DNA from: Bog-159 sp049514955
Lineage (GTDB): Bacteria; Acidobacteriota; Terriglobia; Bryobacterales; Bryobacteraceae
Assembly (NCBI GenBank): GCA_049514955.1
Contig: JBEKUO010000032.1
Location: 1-20,676 of the forward strand
Length of the DNA stretch: 20,676 bases
Direction of reading: 5' to 3'
A program made the position numbers and the translations under genes. Of this stretch, positions 13,230 through 19,282 are shown one piece after another; positions within the stretch are counted from its first letter, which is position 1; every line of letters begins with the position of its first letter. The notes below the pieces were generated by a model, which was not told the DNA's origin, did not search any database, and saw only the letters and a list, made by a program, of their open reading frames with translations.

Positions 13230-14279
13230 CTACAGCGAGACAACGATCGCAAGTCTGACGCCCGGATACGCGCGGTTGCAAAGGTAGTATCCGTCGTCAT
13301 AATCCACGTAAACGTCATCGTTAGCGTACCAGTCTTCTGCCCAAGATCCTGGCCAGGGATCCACGAGCATGAACCAAAACCCGTCGTACGAGAAGCGCGG
13401 ATATCCGTCGTAGATCGTGGGCTGGCCGTGCATCCGGAACCAGTGTTGACTCCCGAAACTGAGATCATAGGTGTTCTGCGGAATGTAGTAACCGCCGTAC
13501 CCTCCACGCTGCGCCCAAGTACGATGATCATTGTTCCAGTTTTGATCGCCATTCGCCTGCCATGTACTATGCCCCTGCCAGCCGCCGCCAGTCTTTAGCC
13601 ATCCCTTCTGCTGTTGCCATGCGACTGCCTGCTGCTGCGAGCGTTGCGGTTGCTTAGTTTGGGATGTTTCAGCCTGCTGCTTTTGTGGCGCCGGTTGCTT
13701 GGTCTGGGCCTGCTGCTGCTTTGGCGCCGGTTGCCTGGTCTGGGCTCGCTGTTGCTTTGGCGCCTGCTGCTTAGTCTGGGCCTCCTGTTTCGGTGCCTGT
13801 TGCCTAGTCTGGGCCTGCTGCTTCGGTGCCTGTTGCTTAGTCTGGGCCCGCTGTTGCTTTGGCGCCTGCTGCTTAGTCTGGGCGTCCTGTTTCGGTGCCT
13901 GTTGCTTAGTCTGGGCCCGCTGTTGTTTAGGTGCCTGCTGCTTGGTCTGGGCCTGCTGTTTCGGTGCCTGTTGCCTGGTCTGTGTTTCCTGTTTCGGTGC
14001 TTGTTGCCTGGTCTGGGCCTGCGGCTTCGGCTCCTGCTGCTTCGGTTGTTGTTGCCTGGTCTGGGCCTGCTGCGGCTTCGGTTGTTGTTGCCTGGTCTGC
14101 GCCTGAGGCTTCGGTTGCTGCTTCGGTTGTTGTTGCCTGGTCTGCGCCTGCGGCTTCGGTTGCTGAGCGCTTTGTGCGTGCTGCTGCTCCTGCGGGTGCT
14201 TCTCTTGCGCGTACGCAGGGACAATCGTCCCGAAAAGCACGATCAGGGCAGCGGTACTTGTAGCTCTAAGGATTTGCAT
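13230..14279 (-). CDS. Exported Gln/Lys/Pro-repeat protein with aromatic C-terminal domain
   Basis: The start is ATG 14279, which has GGAG eight bases upstream; an ATG five codons earlier (14294) lacks one. Signal peptide MQILRATSTAALIVLFGTI..AYA is followed by about 13 tandem copies of a QT(R/K)QQAPKQ(Q)xA unit (about residues 46-208), very basic and likely disordered. The C-terminal 110 residues are rich in W, Y, G and D: WAQRGGYGGYYIPQ, YDLSFGSQHWFRMHG, YPRFSYDGFWFMLVDPWP and DDVYVDYDDGYYL. I recognise this C-terminal module from other acidobacterial exported proteins of unknown function. The basic repeat might bind acidic polymers, nucleic acid or lipid A, which is speculation. A TGG-N9-TGC element lies 36 bases upstream. 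Confidence 0.85.
   Translation of the reverse strand: MQILRATSTAALIVLFGTIVPAYAQEKHPQEQQHAQSAQQPKPQAQTRQQQPKQQPKPQAQTRQQQPKPQQAQTRQQQPKQQEPKPQAQTRQQAPKQETQTRQQAPKQQAQTKQQAPKQQRAQTKQQAPKQDAQTKQQAPKQQRAQTKQQAPKQQAQTRQQAPKQEAQTKQQAPKQQRAQTRQPAPKQQQAQTKQPAPQKQQAETSQTKQPQRSQQQAVAWQQQKGWLKTGGGWQGHSTWQANGDQNWNNDHRTWAQRGGYGGYYIPQNTYDLSFGSQHWFRMHGQPTIYDGYPRFSYDGFWFMLVDPWPGSWAEDWYANDDVYVDYDDGYYLCNRAYPGVRLAIVVSL
13656..14144. repeat. Tandem coding repeats (QT[RK]Q-APKQ)
   Basis: About 13 imperfect units of roughly 33-39 bp encoding variants of AQTKQQAPKQQR. Variants alternate (QQRA, QDA, QQA, QEA), giving a higher-order repeat pattern in the middle. Such arrays are prone to copy-number change between strains. 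Confidence 0.9.
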
Positions 14280-14313
14280 AGTGATCGTCTCCATTAACTG
14301 TCTCTACCAGGTA

Positions 14314-14329
14314 TGCACGCAGACGGCCA
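14314..14329 (-). promoter_or_regulatory. Candidate sigma-54 promoter for Q-rich protein
   Basis: TGGCCGTCTGCGTGCA has TGGC at -24 and TGCA at -12 with 10-base spacing. The -12 C is 36 bases before ATG 14279; predicted start about 14303, leaving the GGAG ribosome binding site in the leader. Confidence 0.4.
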
Positions 14330-14345
14330 GTGCGCCGTAACTATG

Positions 14346-14382
14346 TTCCGCCGCGTCTGCCGCCTTCCGCCGCGTCTGCCGC
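14346..14382. repeat. 19-bp tandem repeat (two copies)
   Basis: TTCCGCCGCGTCTGCCGCC at 14346-14364 is followed directly by a second copy whose last base differs. It lies in the gap between two minus-strand genes, upstream of the Q-rich gene's predicted promoter. Confidence 0.75.
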
Positions 14383-14448
14383 GCCGGCCTCAACTCTGAT
14401 CTTGCAGAGCTTTAAGGATCCAAGACATTCAGTCATGGCCGTGGCGCC

Positions 14449-15081
14449 CTATTCCTTTGTTTCGCGAGCGACGTATTCTATCGTCTGTGGGGAAGGTGCT
14501 TCGCCACGATCCACAACGGCCGCGGCCACACTATGCGTCCGCTTATCCGTCGCTCCGTAGTCCGCGGCAGCCTCCGAGACAGAGGAGATATTCCGGGCGC
14601 CGGTTTCTTTTAGAGTTTTCTTCGCCCGGTTAGACCAATCCTGATTGTCGCAGTGAACGGAGAGGAGAATGCCGCCAAGCCTGATTCTGCCCGCGTACCG
14701 TTTCGCGACATATACCGGCAGGGCTACGCCCGCCAGCAGTCCCACGATCCAGCCCACCGCCCCGCCGGCACCGGCGCCAGCCAGAGCAGCCAGCACCGGT
14801 CCAGCCGCGACGAGCGGCCCTAAACCCGTGATGGTCACGGCTTGACTGCAAACGAGCCAGGCCAATGCGGCGCCAACCACCGCACCCGCTGCCGCTCCCG
14901 TCGCCGCTCCCTGCAGCGCCTTGGTGTGTTTCTCGTGCGCGAAATCCTTCGCGCCTTGGCTGTCAGACGACAGAACCGAGATGTCCGCCGCCCGATATCC
15001 GGTTTTATGCAGGATGTCGATTGCATCCGAAACGGTTGTTCGATCCTGATAGATTCCAATCACCGATGTGTTCTTTGCCAT
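14449..15081 (-). CDS. YflT-like glycine-zipper membrane protein, second copy
   Basis: A 210-aa protein. The N-terminus SVIGIYQDRTTVSDAIDILH..GYRAADISVLSSDS matches the YflT/general stress 17M-type domain. It is followed by a strongly Gly/Ala-rich pair of membrane helices (ALQGAATGAAAGAVVGAALAW; PVLAALAGAGAGGAVGWIVG) and a second soluble domain containing LGGILLSVHCDNQDWSNRAKKTL. A further hydrophilic tail ends the protein. Compared with the copy at 4032-4580 the order of parts is the same but the sequences are quite diverged and the tail is longer. AGAGGA precedes the ATG. A TGG-N9-TGC element 40 bases upstream suggests sigma-54 control, and it faces away from the CsbD gene. Confidence 0.82.
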   Translation of the reverse strand: MAKNTSVIGIYQDRTTVSDAIDILHKTGYRAADISVLSSDSQGAKDFAHEKHTKALQGAATGAAAGAVVGAALAWLVCSQAVTITGLGPLVAAGPVLAALAGAGAGGAVGWIVGLLAGVALPVYVAKRYAGRIRLGGILLSVHCDNQDWSNRAKKTLKETGARNISSVSEAAADYGATDKRTHSVAAAVVDRGEAPSPQTIEYVARETKE

Positions 15082-15119
15082 TTAGTGTCCTCTTTGTCGA
15101 AGTGTCGTGTTTGTGTCTG

Positions 15120-15135
15120 TGCACGAATCTGGCCA
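15120..15135 (-). promoter_or_regulatory. Candidate sigma-54 promoter for YflT-like gene
   Basis: TGGCCAGATTCGTGCA matches about 10 of 13 defined consensus positions with the correct 10-base GG-GC spacing. The -12 C is 40 bases before ATG 15081; predicted start about 15109. Confidence 0.45.
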
Positions 15136-15348
15136 AGCGCCACGGACCGCCGCGATGTGGAGATACTGGGTACGAGCACACGTGTAGGTGCAGGATTTGC
15201 CCTTGCAAGTGCACAATTAGCTGGGCGAAGAGATAGTACAGGCGGGTCGCGGCAGACCCGCCCCATAAATTCCTCGAATTCAAACGGTGCCAAACGTGCC
15301 ACAACAATTAAGTTATGCCGGGAAACCGGAACGACTAGGAGAGAAGAA

Positions 15349-15585
15349 ATGAATTGGGACCAAATCGAAGGCAAGTGGAAGCAGCTCACCGGTTCTGCCC
15401 GTGAACGCTGGGGAAAACTCACCGATAATGACTGGGAAACGATCGCTGGCAAGAAGGATCAGTTGGTCGGACGAATTCAGGTGCGGTATGGAGTGGCGAA
15501 CGCGGAGGCCGAAAAACAGGCCGACGAATGGTCGCGCGCGCAGAAGGAATCCGAGCGCAAAAGCCACGCCGCCACTCGTCTTTAG
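15349..15585 (+). CDS. CsbD-family stress protein
   Basis: A 78-aa hydrophilic protein beginning MNWDQIEGKWKQLTGSARER and continuing WGKLTDNDWETIAGKKDQLV, the CsbD signature (MNWDxIEGKWKQxKGxxKExWGKLTDDDLxxIxGKRDQLxGxIQ). CsbD proteins are small general stress proteins controlled by sigma-B in Bacillus; their mechanism is unknown. AGGAGAG is well placed before the ATG. Upstream there are two weaker sigma-54-spaced elements (CGGTGCCAAACGTGCC at 15285-15300 and AGGTGCAGGATTTGCC at 15186-15201), neither with both TGG and TGC. It is followed 28 bases later by the CxxC mini-protein gene on the same strand. Confidence 0.95.
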   Translation: MNWDQIEGKWKQLTGSARERWGKLTDNDWETIAGKKDQLVGRIQVRYGVANAEAEKQADEWSRAQKESERKSHAATRL

Positions 15586-15613
15586 AAGTAATACGGATAA
15601 GGAATTAAAATCG

Positions 15614-15766
15614 ATGAAACCGGCTCAAAGGCGAATCGCGAGGCTTTGGTGCAGGCTGATGCACACAAAGCCAATGTGGCCCTCGCACGGCCAGTACGAG
15701 TGCCGTACGTGCGGCCGGCGGTATCGAGTGTGTTGGGAACAACCTTCACCGCCGCATCGCGCGTGA
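15614..15766 (+). CDS. Small CxxC mini-protein (50 aa)
   Basis: MKPAQRRIARLWCRLMHTKP followed by MWPSHGQYECRTCGRRYRVCWE. A basic helix leads into HTKPMWPSHGQYxCRxCxRxYxVxWE, a pattern I recall from short acidobacterial and proteobacterial proteins. Cys at positions 13, 30, 33 and 40 could make a partial zinc ribbon (CRTCG core), so nucleic acid binding is possible but unproven. It is 28 bases downstream of CsbD and probably cotranscribed; AAGGA lies about 12 bases upstream of the ATG. A longer overlapping frame begins at 15401 inside CsbD and is not chosen, because its upstream part is a shadow of the CsbD gene. Confidence 0.7.
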   Translation: MKPAQRRIARLWCRLMHTKPMWPSHGQYECRTCGRRYRVCWEQPSPPHRA

Positions 15767-16165
15767 TGAAATTACCGCGTGAAACGCGCCACAGTAGACA
15801 AATGCCAGGGACCTGTACTTCTAAGTACCTCTTCATCTCGCAGACCGCAAAGTATCCCCTATCTAGTGTCTCGCTTCCGGCGCAAGTTTCGGCGTGCTGC
15901 CGCGAACTTCAGTTCGGCAAGTGCAATCGTCGGGAATAATGCCGGATAGCCCACGCTAGCTATACTCCGACTCCCCTCCAAATCCAGGTGTGGCTCCGCG
16001 TCGTCATTGCATTTTTCATTCACAGCAGATCCTGCATGACCGGCGGCAGCAGTTGCATGCAACGCGATACATTTGTTTTGCAAAAGTTGGATTTCAGGCG
16101 CTTTACGCTTTGGTGCCCAATCTGCCTATAGACAACGCGAATCGAAAAGGAGATCGATAACCCAC
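15767..16165. other. Intergenic region upstream of sorting-signal protein
   Basis: About 400 bases without a convincing gene. It contains a short dyad GTACTT-CT-AAGTAC (15815-15828) and, near the end, the sigma-54-like element at 16111-16126 plus AAGGAG just before ATG 16166. If the activator binds upstream as enhancer-binding proteins do, its sites should lie in this stretch. Confidence 0.45.
16111..16126 (+). promoter_or_regulatory. Candidate sigma-54 promoter for LPxTA protein
   Basis: TGGTGCCCAATCTGCC has TGG at -24 and TGC at -12 with 10-base GG-GC spacing; interior match is modest. The -12 C is 41 bases before ATG 16166; predicted start about 16137, upstream of AAGGAG. A sigma-70-like TATAGA lies just downstream (16127), so either polymerase form is possible. 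Confidence 0.38.
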
Positions 16166-16906
16166 ATGAAACATTTCCGAAGTATTGCATTTGCAGCTTT
16201 CGCCGGTTGTATCGGCTTTGCGCTGCTACCGAACCTTCAGGCGGATGCCTGGAACAAGAAGACCATCATGACCGTCAATGAACCGCTGGAAGTACCGTCC
16301 TGCTGCACACCCGACCATACCGTAACGCTGCAACCTGGCGAATATGTTATGGTGCTGGTTGACTCACTCTCAGACCGGCACATTGTCCGGATCTTCGATA
16401 AGGACGAGCAGCACGTCATCACCACCATCCTGGCGATACCGAACTATCGCCTGCGCCCGACCGGGAAGACGGTCTTCAAGTACTGGGAAGTCCCCGCCGG
16501 GCAGCCCGCAGCCCTTCGTGCGTGGTTCTATCCGGGCGACAATTTCGGGCAGGAGTTCGCATACCCGAAACAAAAGGCCGTGGAGATCGCCGCTTTTGTA
16601 AAGACCCCCGTCCCAGCAATCGAAATGGAAACAGTTGCCGTGGATGATCTGAAGACGGCGCCGCTCGTTGTTGTGGACGAAAGCGGCAAGGCCAGCGAAT
16701 TGGCGGCAGCCGCGCCCGAGCAGGCTCCCGAGCCGGTTCAGGCCGCTGCAACCGTTGAGGCTGAAACACCTGCGCCAATGGAGCCGGCACCGGAAGCTTT
16801 GCCCCATACTGCCAGCAACATGCCACTACTCGGCTTGCTAGGACTCGTGTCCTTGGCCCTTTTTGCTGCCCTTGGATTTCGCTCCAGGCGTCCTTGCAAG
16901 GCCTAA
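16166..16906 (+). CDS. Exported protein with LPxTA sorting-type tail
   Basis: A 246-aa protein. Signal peptide up to about LQADA; then a compact domain (28-140) with WNKKTIMTVNEPLEVP, SLSDRHIVRIFDKDE, TILAIPNYRLRPTGKTVF and AWFYPGDNFGQEFAYPK. I know this WNKK...NYRL...FYPGDNxGQEF module from many Acidobacteriota exported proteins of unknown function. A Pro/Ala/Glu linker (about 180-210) leads to LPHTA (212-216), a hydrophobic helix (219-238) and RSRRPCKA: the layout of a sortase sorting signal, with Ala in place of the Gly of LPxTG. A class D-like sortase is encoded 1 kb downstream, so this is its probable substrate. AAGGAG precedes the ATG. Export and tail are visible; anchoring is inferred. 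Confidence 0.85.
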   Translation: MKHFRSIAFAAFAGCIGFALLPNLQADAWNKKTIMTVNEPLEVPSCCTPDHTVTLQPGEYVMVLVDSLSDRHIVRIFDKDEQHVITTILAIPNYRLRPTGKTVFKYWEVPAGQPAALRAWFYPGDNFGQEFAYPKQKAVEIAAFVKTPVPAIEMETVAVDDLKTAPLVVVDESGKASELAAAAPEQAPEPVQAAATVEAETPAPMEPAPEALPHTASNMPLLGLLGLVSLALFAALGFRSRRPCKA

Positions 16907-16926
16907 CAGCACGGCGCCTGCAATCC

Positions 16927-16957
16927 CGCCGTGGTCGTTTTAAGTCAGACCACGGCG
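16927..16957 (+). terminator. Hairpin between LPxTA gene and VWA-sortase pair
   Basis: A perfect 10-bp stem CGCCGTGGTC/GACCACGGCG with an 11-base loop, starting 20 bases after the LPxTA stop. No T-run follows; instead GGGGG and the GTG start of the VWA gene lie directly downstream. It may be a weak terminator, a processing site that sets substrate expression above sortase expression, or a translation control element. Confidence 0.5.
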
Positions 16958-16967
16958 CGGGGGAACA

Positions 16968-17930
16968 GTGCTGACAGACATTCTCATTCTCGGGCTGGCG
17001 ATAGCCGTGCAGACATTCCCTGCGCAAGCGCCCGCGGTTGATGCATCCGATCGGCCGTTCAAGCTTATCGCGACCGCGGAGCTCGTGCTTCTGGATGTAA
17101 GCGTCAAGGATGCGGCTGGCGAGCACATCTCGAATCTCAGCAAGGAAAACTTCCGCGTATATGAAGACGGGAAGCTTCAGAAAATAACGCAGTTTGGGAG
17201 CGGCGATGTGCCTGTTACGGTGGGTTTGGTAATCGACACAAGCCGAAGCATGCGGTCGAAGTACCCGGATGTGATGACGGCAGCGATGGCATTTAGTCAG
17301 GCGAGCAATCAGAAAGACGAGGTGTTCGTCGTGAACTTTGGCGACCGCGTCACCAGTGGTCTCCCCGACGACGTTCCTTTCACTTCCGACGTTAACCAAC
17401 TTCGCAAAGCGTTATCGTGGGAGGTGCCTGCGGGCCGGACGGCTCTCTACGACGCGATTATGTTCTCCCTCGATCACCTCGAGAAAGGTAAGTGCGAGAG
17501 GAGAGCTTTGCTGCTGGTCAGCGACGGAGGCGACAACAGTAGCACCCATAACTCCGAAGAGGTCGCGCGAATGGTTCGAGAATCCCGTGCGACGATTTAC
17601 ACGATTGGGGTTTTTGATGAGAACGATGAGGATCGGAACCCGGGGCTCCTTCAGCGGCTAGCTCGAGTGAGCGGCGGAGACGCCTTCTTCCCCGAACAGC
17701 TTTCCAAGGTCATCGGCATCTGCCGGCAGATCGCCAGCGACATTCGCACCCGGTACACCATCGGCTACGTTCCGGTTCGATCCGGCGAACGGGGCTCGCT
17801 GCGGAAAATTAAAGTGACCGCGTCGACGCCCAGCGGGCACAACTTGGTAGTGCGCACGCGCACGAGCTACTTTCTTCCGGATAGACGTTCTCTGGCGTAT
17901 GGCGAAGCGAGCCGAAAGCCGGGCCTATGA
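16968..17930 (+). CDS. Exported VWA-domain protein (acidobacterial VWFA-related)
   Basis: A 320-aa protein with GTG start, GGGGG at the ribosome binding site, and a hydrophobic N-terminal segment (MLTDILILGLAIAVQTFPAQ) likely to be a signal peptide. Residues 35-80 (VLLDVSVKDAAGEHISNLSK, FRVYEDGK) are the N-terminal part of the VWFA-related acidobacterial family. The VWA domain (about 83-260) has an intact MIDAS: DTSRS (90-94), Thr158 in GRTALYDA and Asp186 in SDGGDN, so metal-dependent adhesion is possible. It ends YFLPDRRSLAYGEASRKPGL, with no sorting signal. Its stop overlaps the sortase start as ATGA, so the two proteins are made together; VWA proteins are known sortase partners in some proteobacterial dedicated systems. 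Role in the system is inferred. Confidence 0.92.
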   Translation: MLTDILILGLAIAVQTFPAQAPAVDASDRPFKLIATAELVLLDVSVKDAAGEHISNLSKENFRVYEDGKLQKITQFGSGDVPVTVGLVIDTSRSMRSKYPDVMTAAMAFSQASNQKDEVFVVNFGDRVTSGLPDDVPFTSDVNQLRKALSWEVPAGRTALYDAIMFSLDHLEKGKCERRALLLVSDGGDNSSTHNSEEVARMVRESRATIYTIGVFDENDEDRNPGLLQRLARVSGGDAFFPEQLSKVIGICRQIASDIRTRYTIGYVPVRSGERGSLRKIKVTASTPSGHNLVVRTRTSYFLPDRRSLAYGEASRKPGL

Positions 17931-18613
17931 GACTTCGCGTTATCATCCCGAAGACAGCCCCTCGGGCCGTGGCTCGATACTTCTTCTTAACTCTCGCGAT
18001 CGCTTGCCTCGGGGTCTACAGTTATGCGTATCTTGAGCGGGCCCTATACCAAATCTATGAAAGCCGGGAATTCGACCGGACGGCGGACCGCAGCGCCGTT
18101 GCCGCCGCCGCGTCCAGCCATCGAATCGCGCCGATTGGCGACGTCGTTCGTGCGTCCCGGAAATCCGGGTCGTCGCCGAAGCTGCTGTCTCCAACTGCGC
18201 TCATTGGACGGCTCTCGGTCCCAAGACTCCATTTGTCTGCCATGGTGCGCGAAGGCATCGACCGAAGAACCTTACGGCTCGCCATAGGCCACATTCCGGC
18301 GACGGCGCTACCGGGGCAAGCCGGAAATGTCGGGGTGGCGGGTCACCGCGACACGTTCTTTCGCGGACTAAGAGATTTGCGGACCGGGGACGAGATTCAA
18401 TTCTCAACGTTGAGTGGCGATTTCAAATACGAGGTCGAATCGCTGACCGTCGTCGAGCCGGACGATGTAGGAGTACTCGCTCCCTCATCCGATAACGTGC
18501 TCACGCTGGTGACTTGTTATCCGTTTTACTATGTCGGAGCCGCACCCAACCGGTTCGTTGTAAGGGCCCGGCAGGTGTCGCCGCAAACGGCGCCACCCTT
18601 AACTGTGGAATGA
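17927..18613 (+). CDS. Class D-like sortase
   Basis: A 228-aa transpeptidase. One N-terminal membrane helix (about 18-38), a linker, then a sortase beta-barrel (about 88-215). All catalytic residues are visible: His140 in VAGHRDTFFR, Cys197 in LTLVTCYPFYYVG and Arg209 in APNRFVVRA. The TLVTCYPFYYxGxAPxRFVVRA block is typical of class D sortases. In Gram-positive bacteria sortases cut LPxTG-type signals and join the protein to an amine acceptor; in a diderm the acceptor and site are unknown. The start ATG overlaps the stop of the VWA gene (ATGA), and the likely substrate LPHTA protein is upstream. The next gene, a receiver, starts 28 bases downstream. Confidence 0.93.
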   Translation: MRLRVIIPKTAPRAVARYFFLTLAIACLGVYSYAYLERALYQIYESREFDRTADRSAVAAAASSHRIAPIGDVVRASRKSGSSPKLLSPTALIGRLSVPRLHLSAMVREGIDRRTLRLAIGHIPATALPGQAGNVGVAGHRDTFFRGLRDLRTGDEIQFSTLSGDFKYEVESLTVVEPDDVGVLAPSSDNVLTLVTCYPFYYVGAAPNRFVVRARQVSPQTAPPLTVE

Positions 18614-18640
18614 TGGAGAGGGGCCGGCAAGGGTTGGCCG

Positions 18641-19087
18641 ATGGGAGTGAGCTTGAACGCTTCGGTTATTCGCGCCGTCCGAATCATTGTCATTGAAGAC
18701 AACGGCTCCGATGTCTTTCTTCTGGAGCGGGCGCTGAATCGGCAAGATCTCCGATTCGAGCTGCTTCACTTGAAGAACGGAGACGAGGCCCTTGCTTTCA
18801 TCCGCAGGCAGGGGACCTATGCGGATGCGGCAATTCCAAACCTGATCCTGCTGGACTTGAACCTGTCCAAGTTTACCGGCGAAGACATCTTGCGCGAGAT
18901 TCACAGCGCGCGACACCTCAGAGGCGTTCCCGTGTGCGTGTGGAGTTCTTCCCGGTCTAGGCGGGACGAGGCCCTGCTAAAGGAACTCGGCGTTTCGCAG
19001 TTCATCACCAAGCCTTCCGGTCTGGATCAATTCATGGAAATCGGCCAAATCATCAAAGATCTGCTTGCGGGTCACAGAGCCGGATGA
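18641..19087 (+). CDS. Single-domain response regulator (Rcp1-like)
   Basis: A 148-aa stand-alone receiver with no output domain. Conserved positions: acidic pair ED (19-20) in VIEDNGSDVFLLERAL, phospho-acceptor Asp72 in LILLDLNL, Ser102-104 in VWSSS (Thr/Ser switch), Lys124 in ITKPS. The EDN-x-x-D-xxLLxRAL and LDLNLPxxxG pattern fits Rcp1-type regulators that are partnered by hybrid or phytochrome-like kinases. The ATG at 18641 is 28 bases after the sortase stop; no strong ribosome binding site was seen. It precedes a CheB-CheR fusion, a common arrangement in which the receiver relays signals from a multidomain kinase complex. Whether it belongs with the sortase or the chemotaxis-like system is unclear; I favour the latter. 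Confidence 0.9.
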   Translation: MGVSLNASVIRAVRIIVIEDNGSDVFLLERALNRQDLRFELLHLKNGDEALAFIRRQGTYADAAIPNLILLDLNLSKFTGEDILREIHSARHLRGVPVCVWSSSRSRRDEALLKELGVSQFITKPSGLDQFMEIGQIIKDLLAGHRAG

Positions 19088-19282
19088 CGGCGGTTGGATG
19101 CCCGTCGGGACTCCTTGTGAGATCGGAAGACGTTACAATTCAGTCAGTTGGTTCCGCCAACCGCGAGGACCAAGCGCCGGTACAGATACCCGCACCAGAT
19201 TGGCACGGCGCGTGCTCGGATTTTTCGCGATTTCGTGCCAGTGATGCGCCTGTTCGGTCCGGCGAGAAAGGAGATGGTGGCT

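Noticed and set aside
13614..14297. Long plus-strand open frames (Leu/Trp/Cys-rich) opposite the Q-rich gene
   Set aside because: They are the reverse of the QTKQQAPKQ coding repeat; low-complexity LLLWRRLLGL-type sequence with no signal, start site or family.
15285..15300. Sigma-54-type site CGGTGCCAAACGTGCC upstream of CsbD
   Set aside because: Correct GG-GC spacing but CGG and only GTGCC at the two halves, and few matches inside; not counted among the seven.
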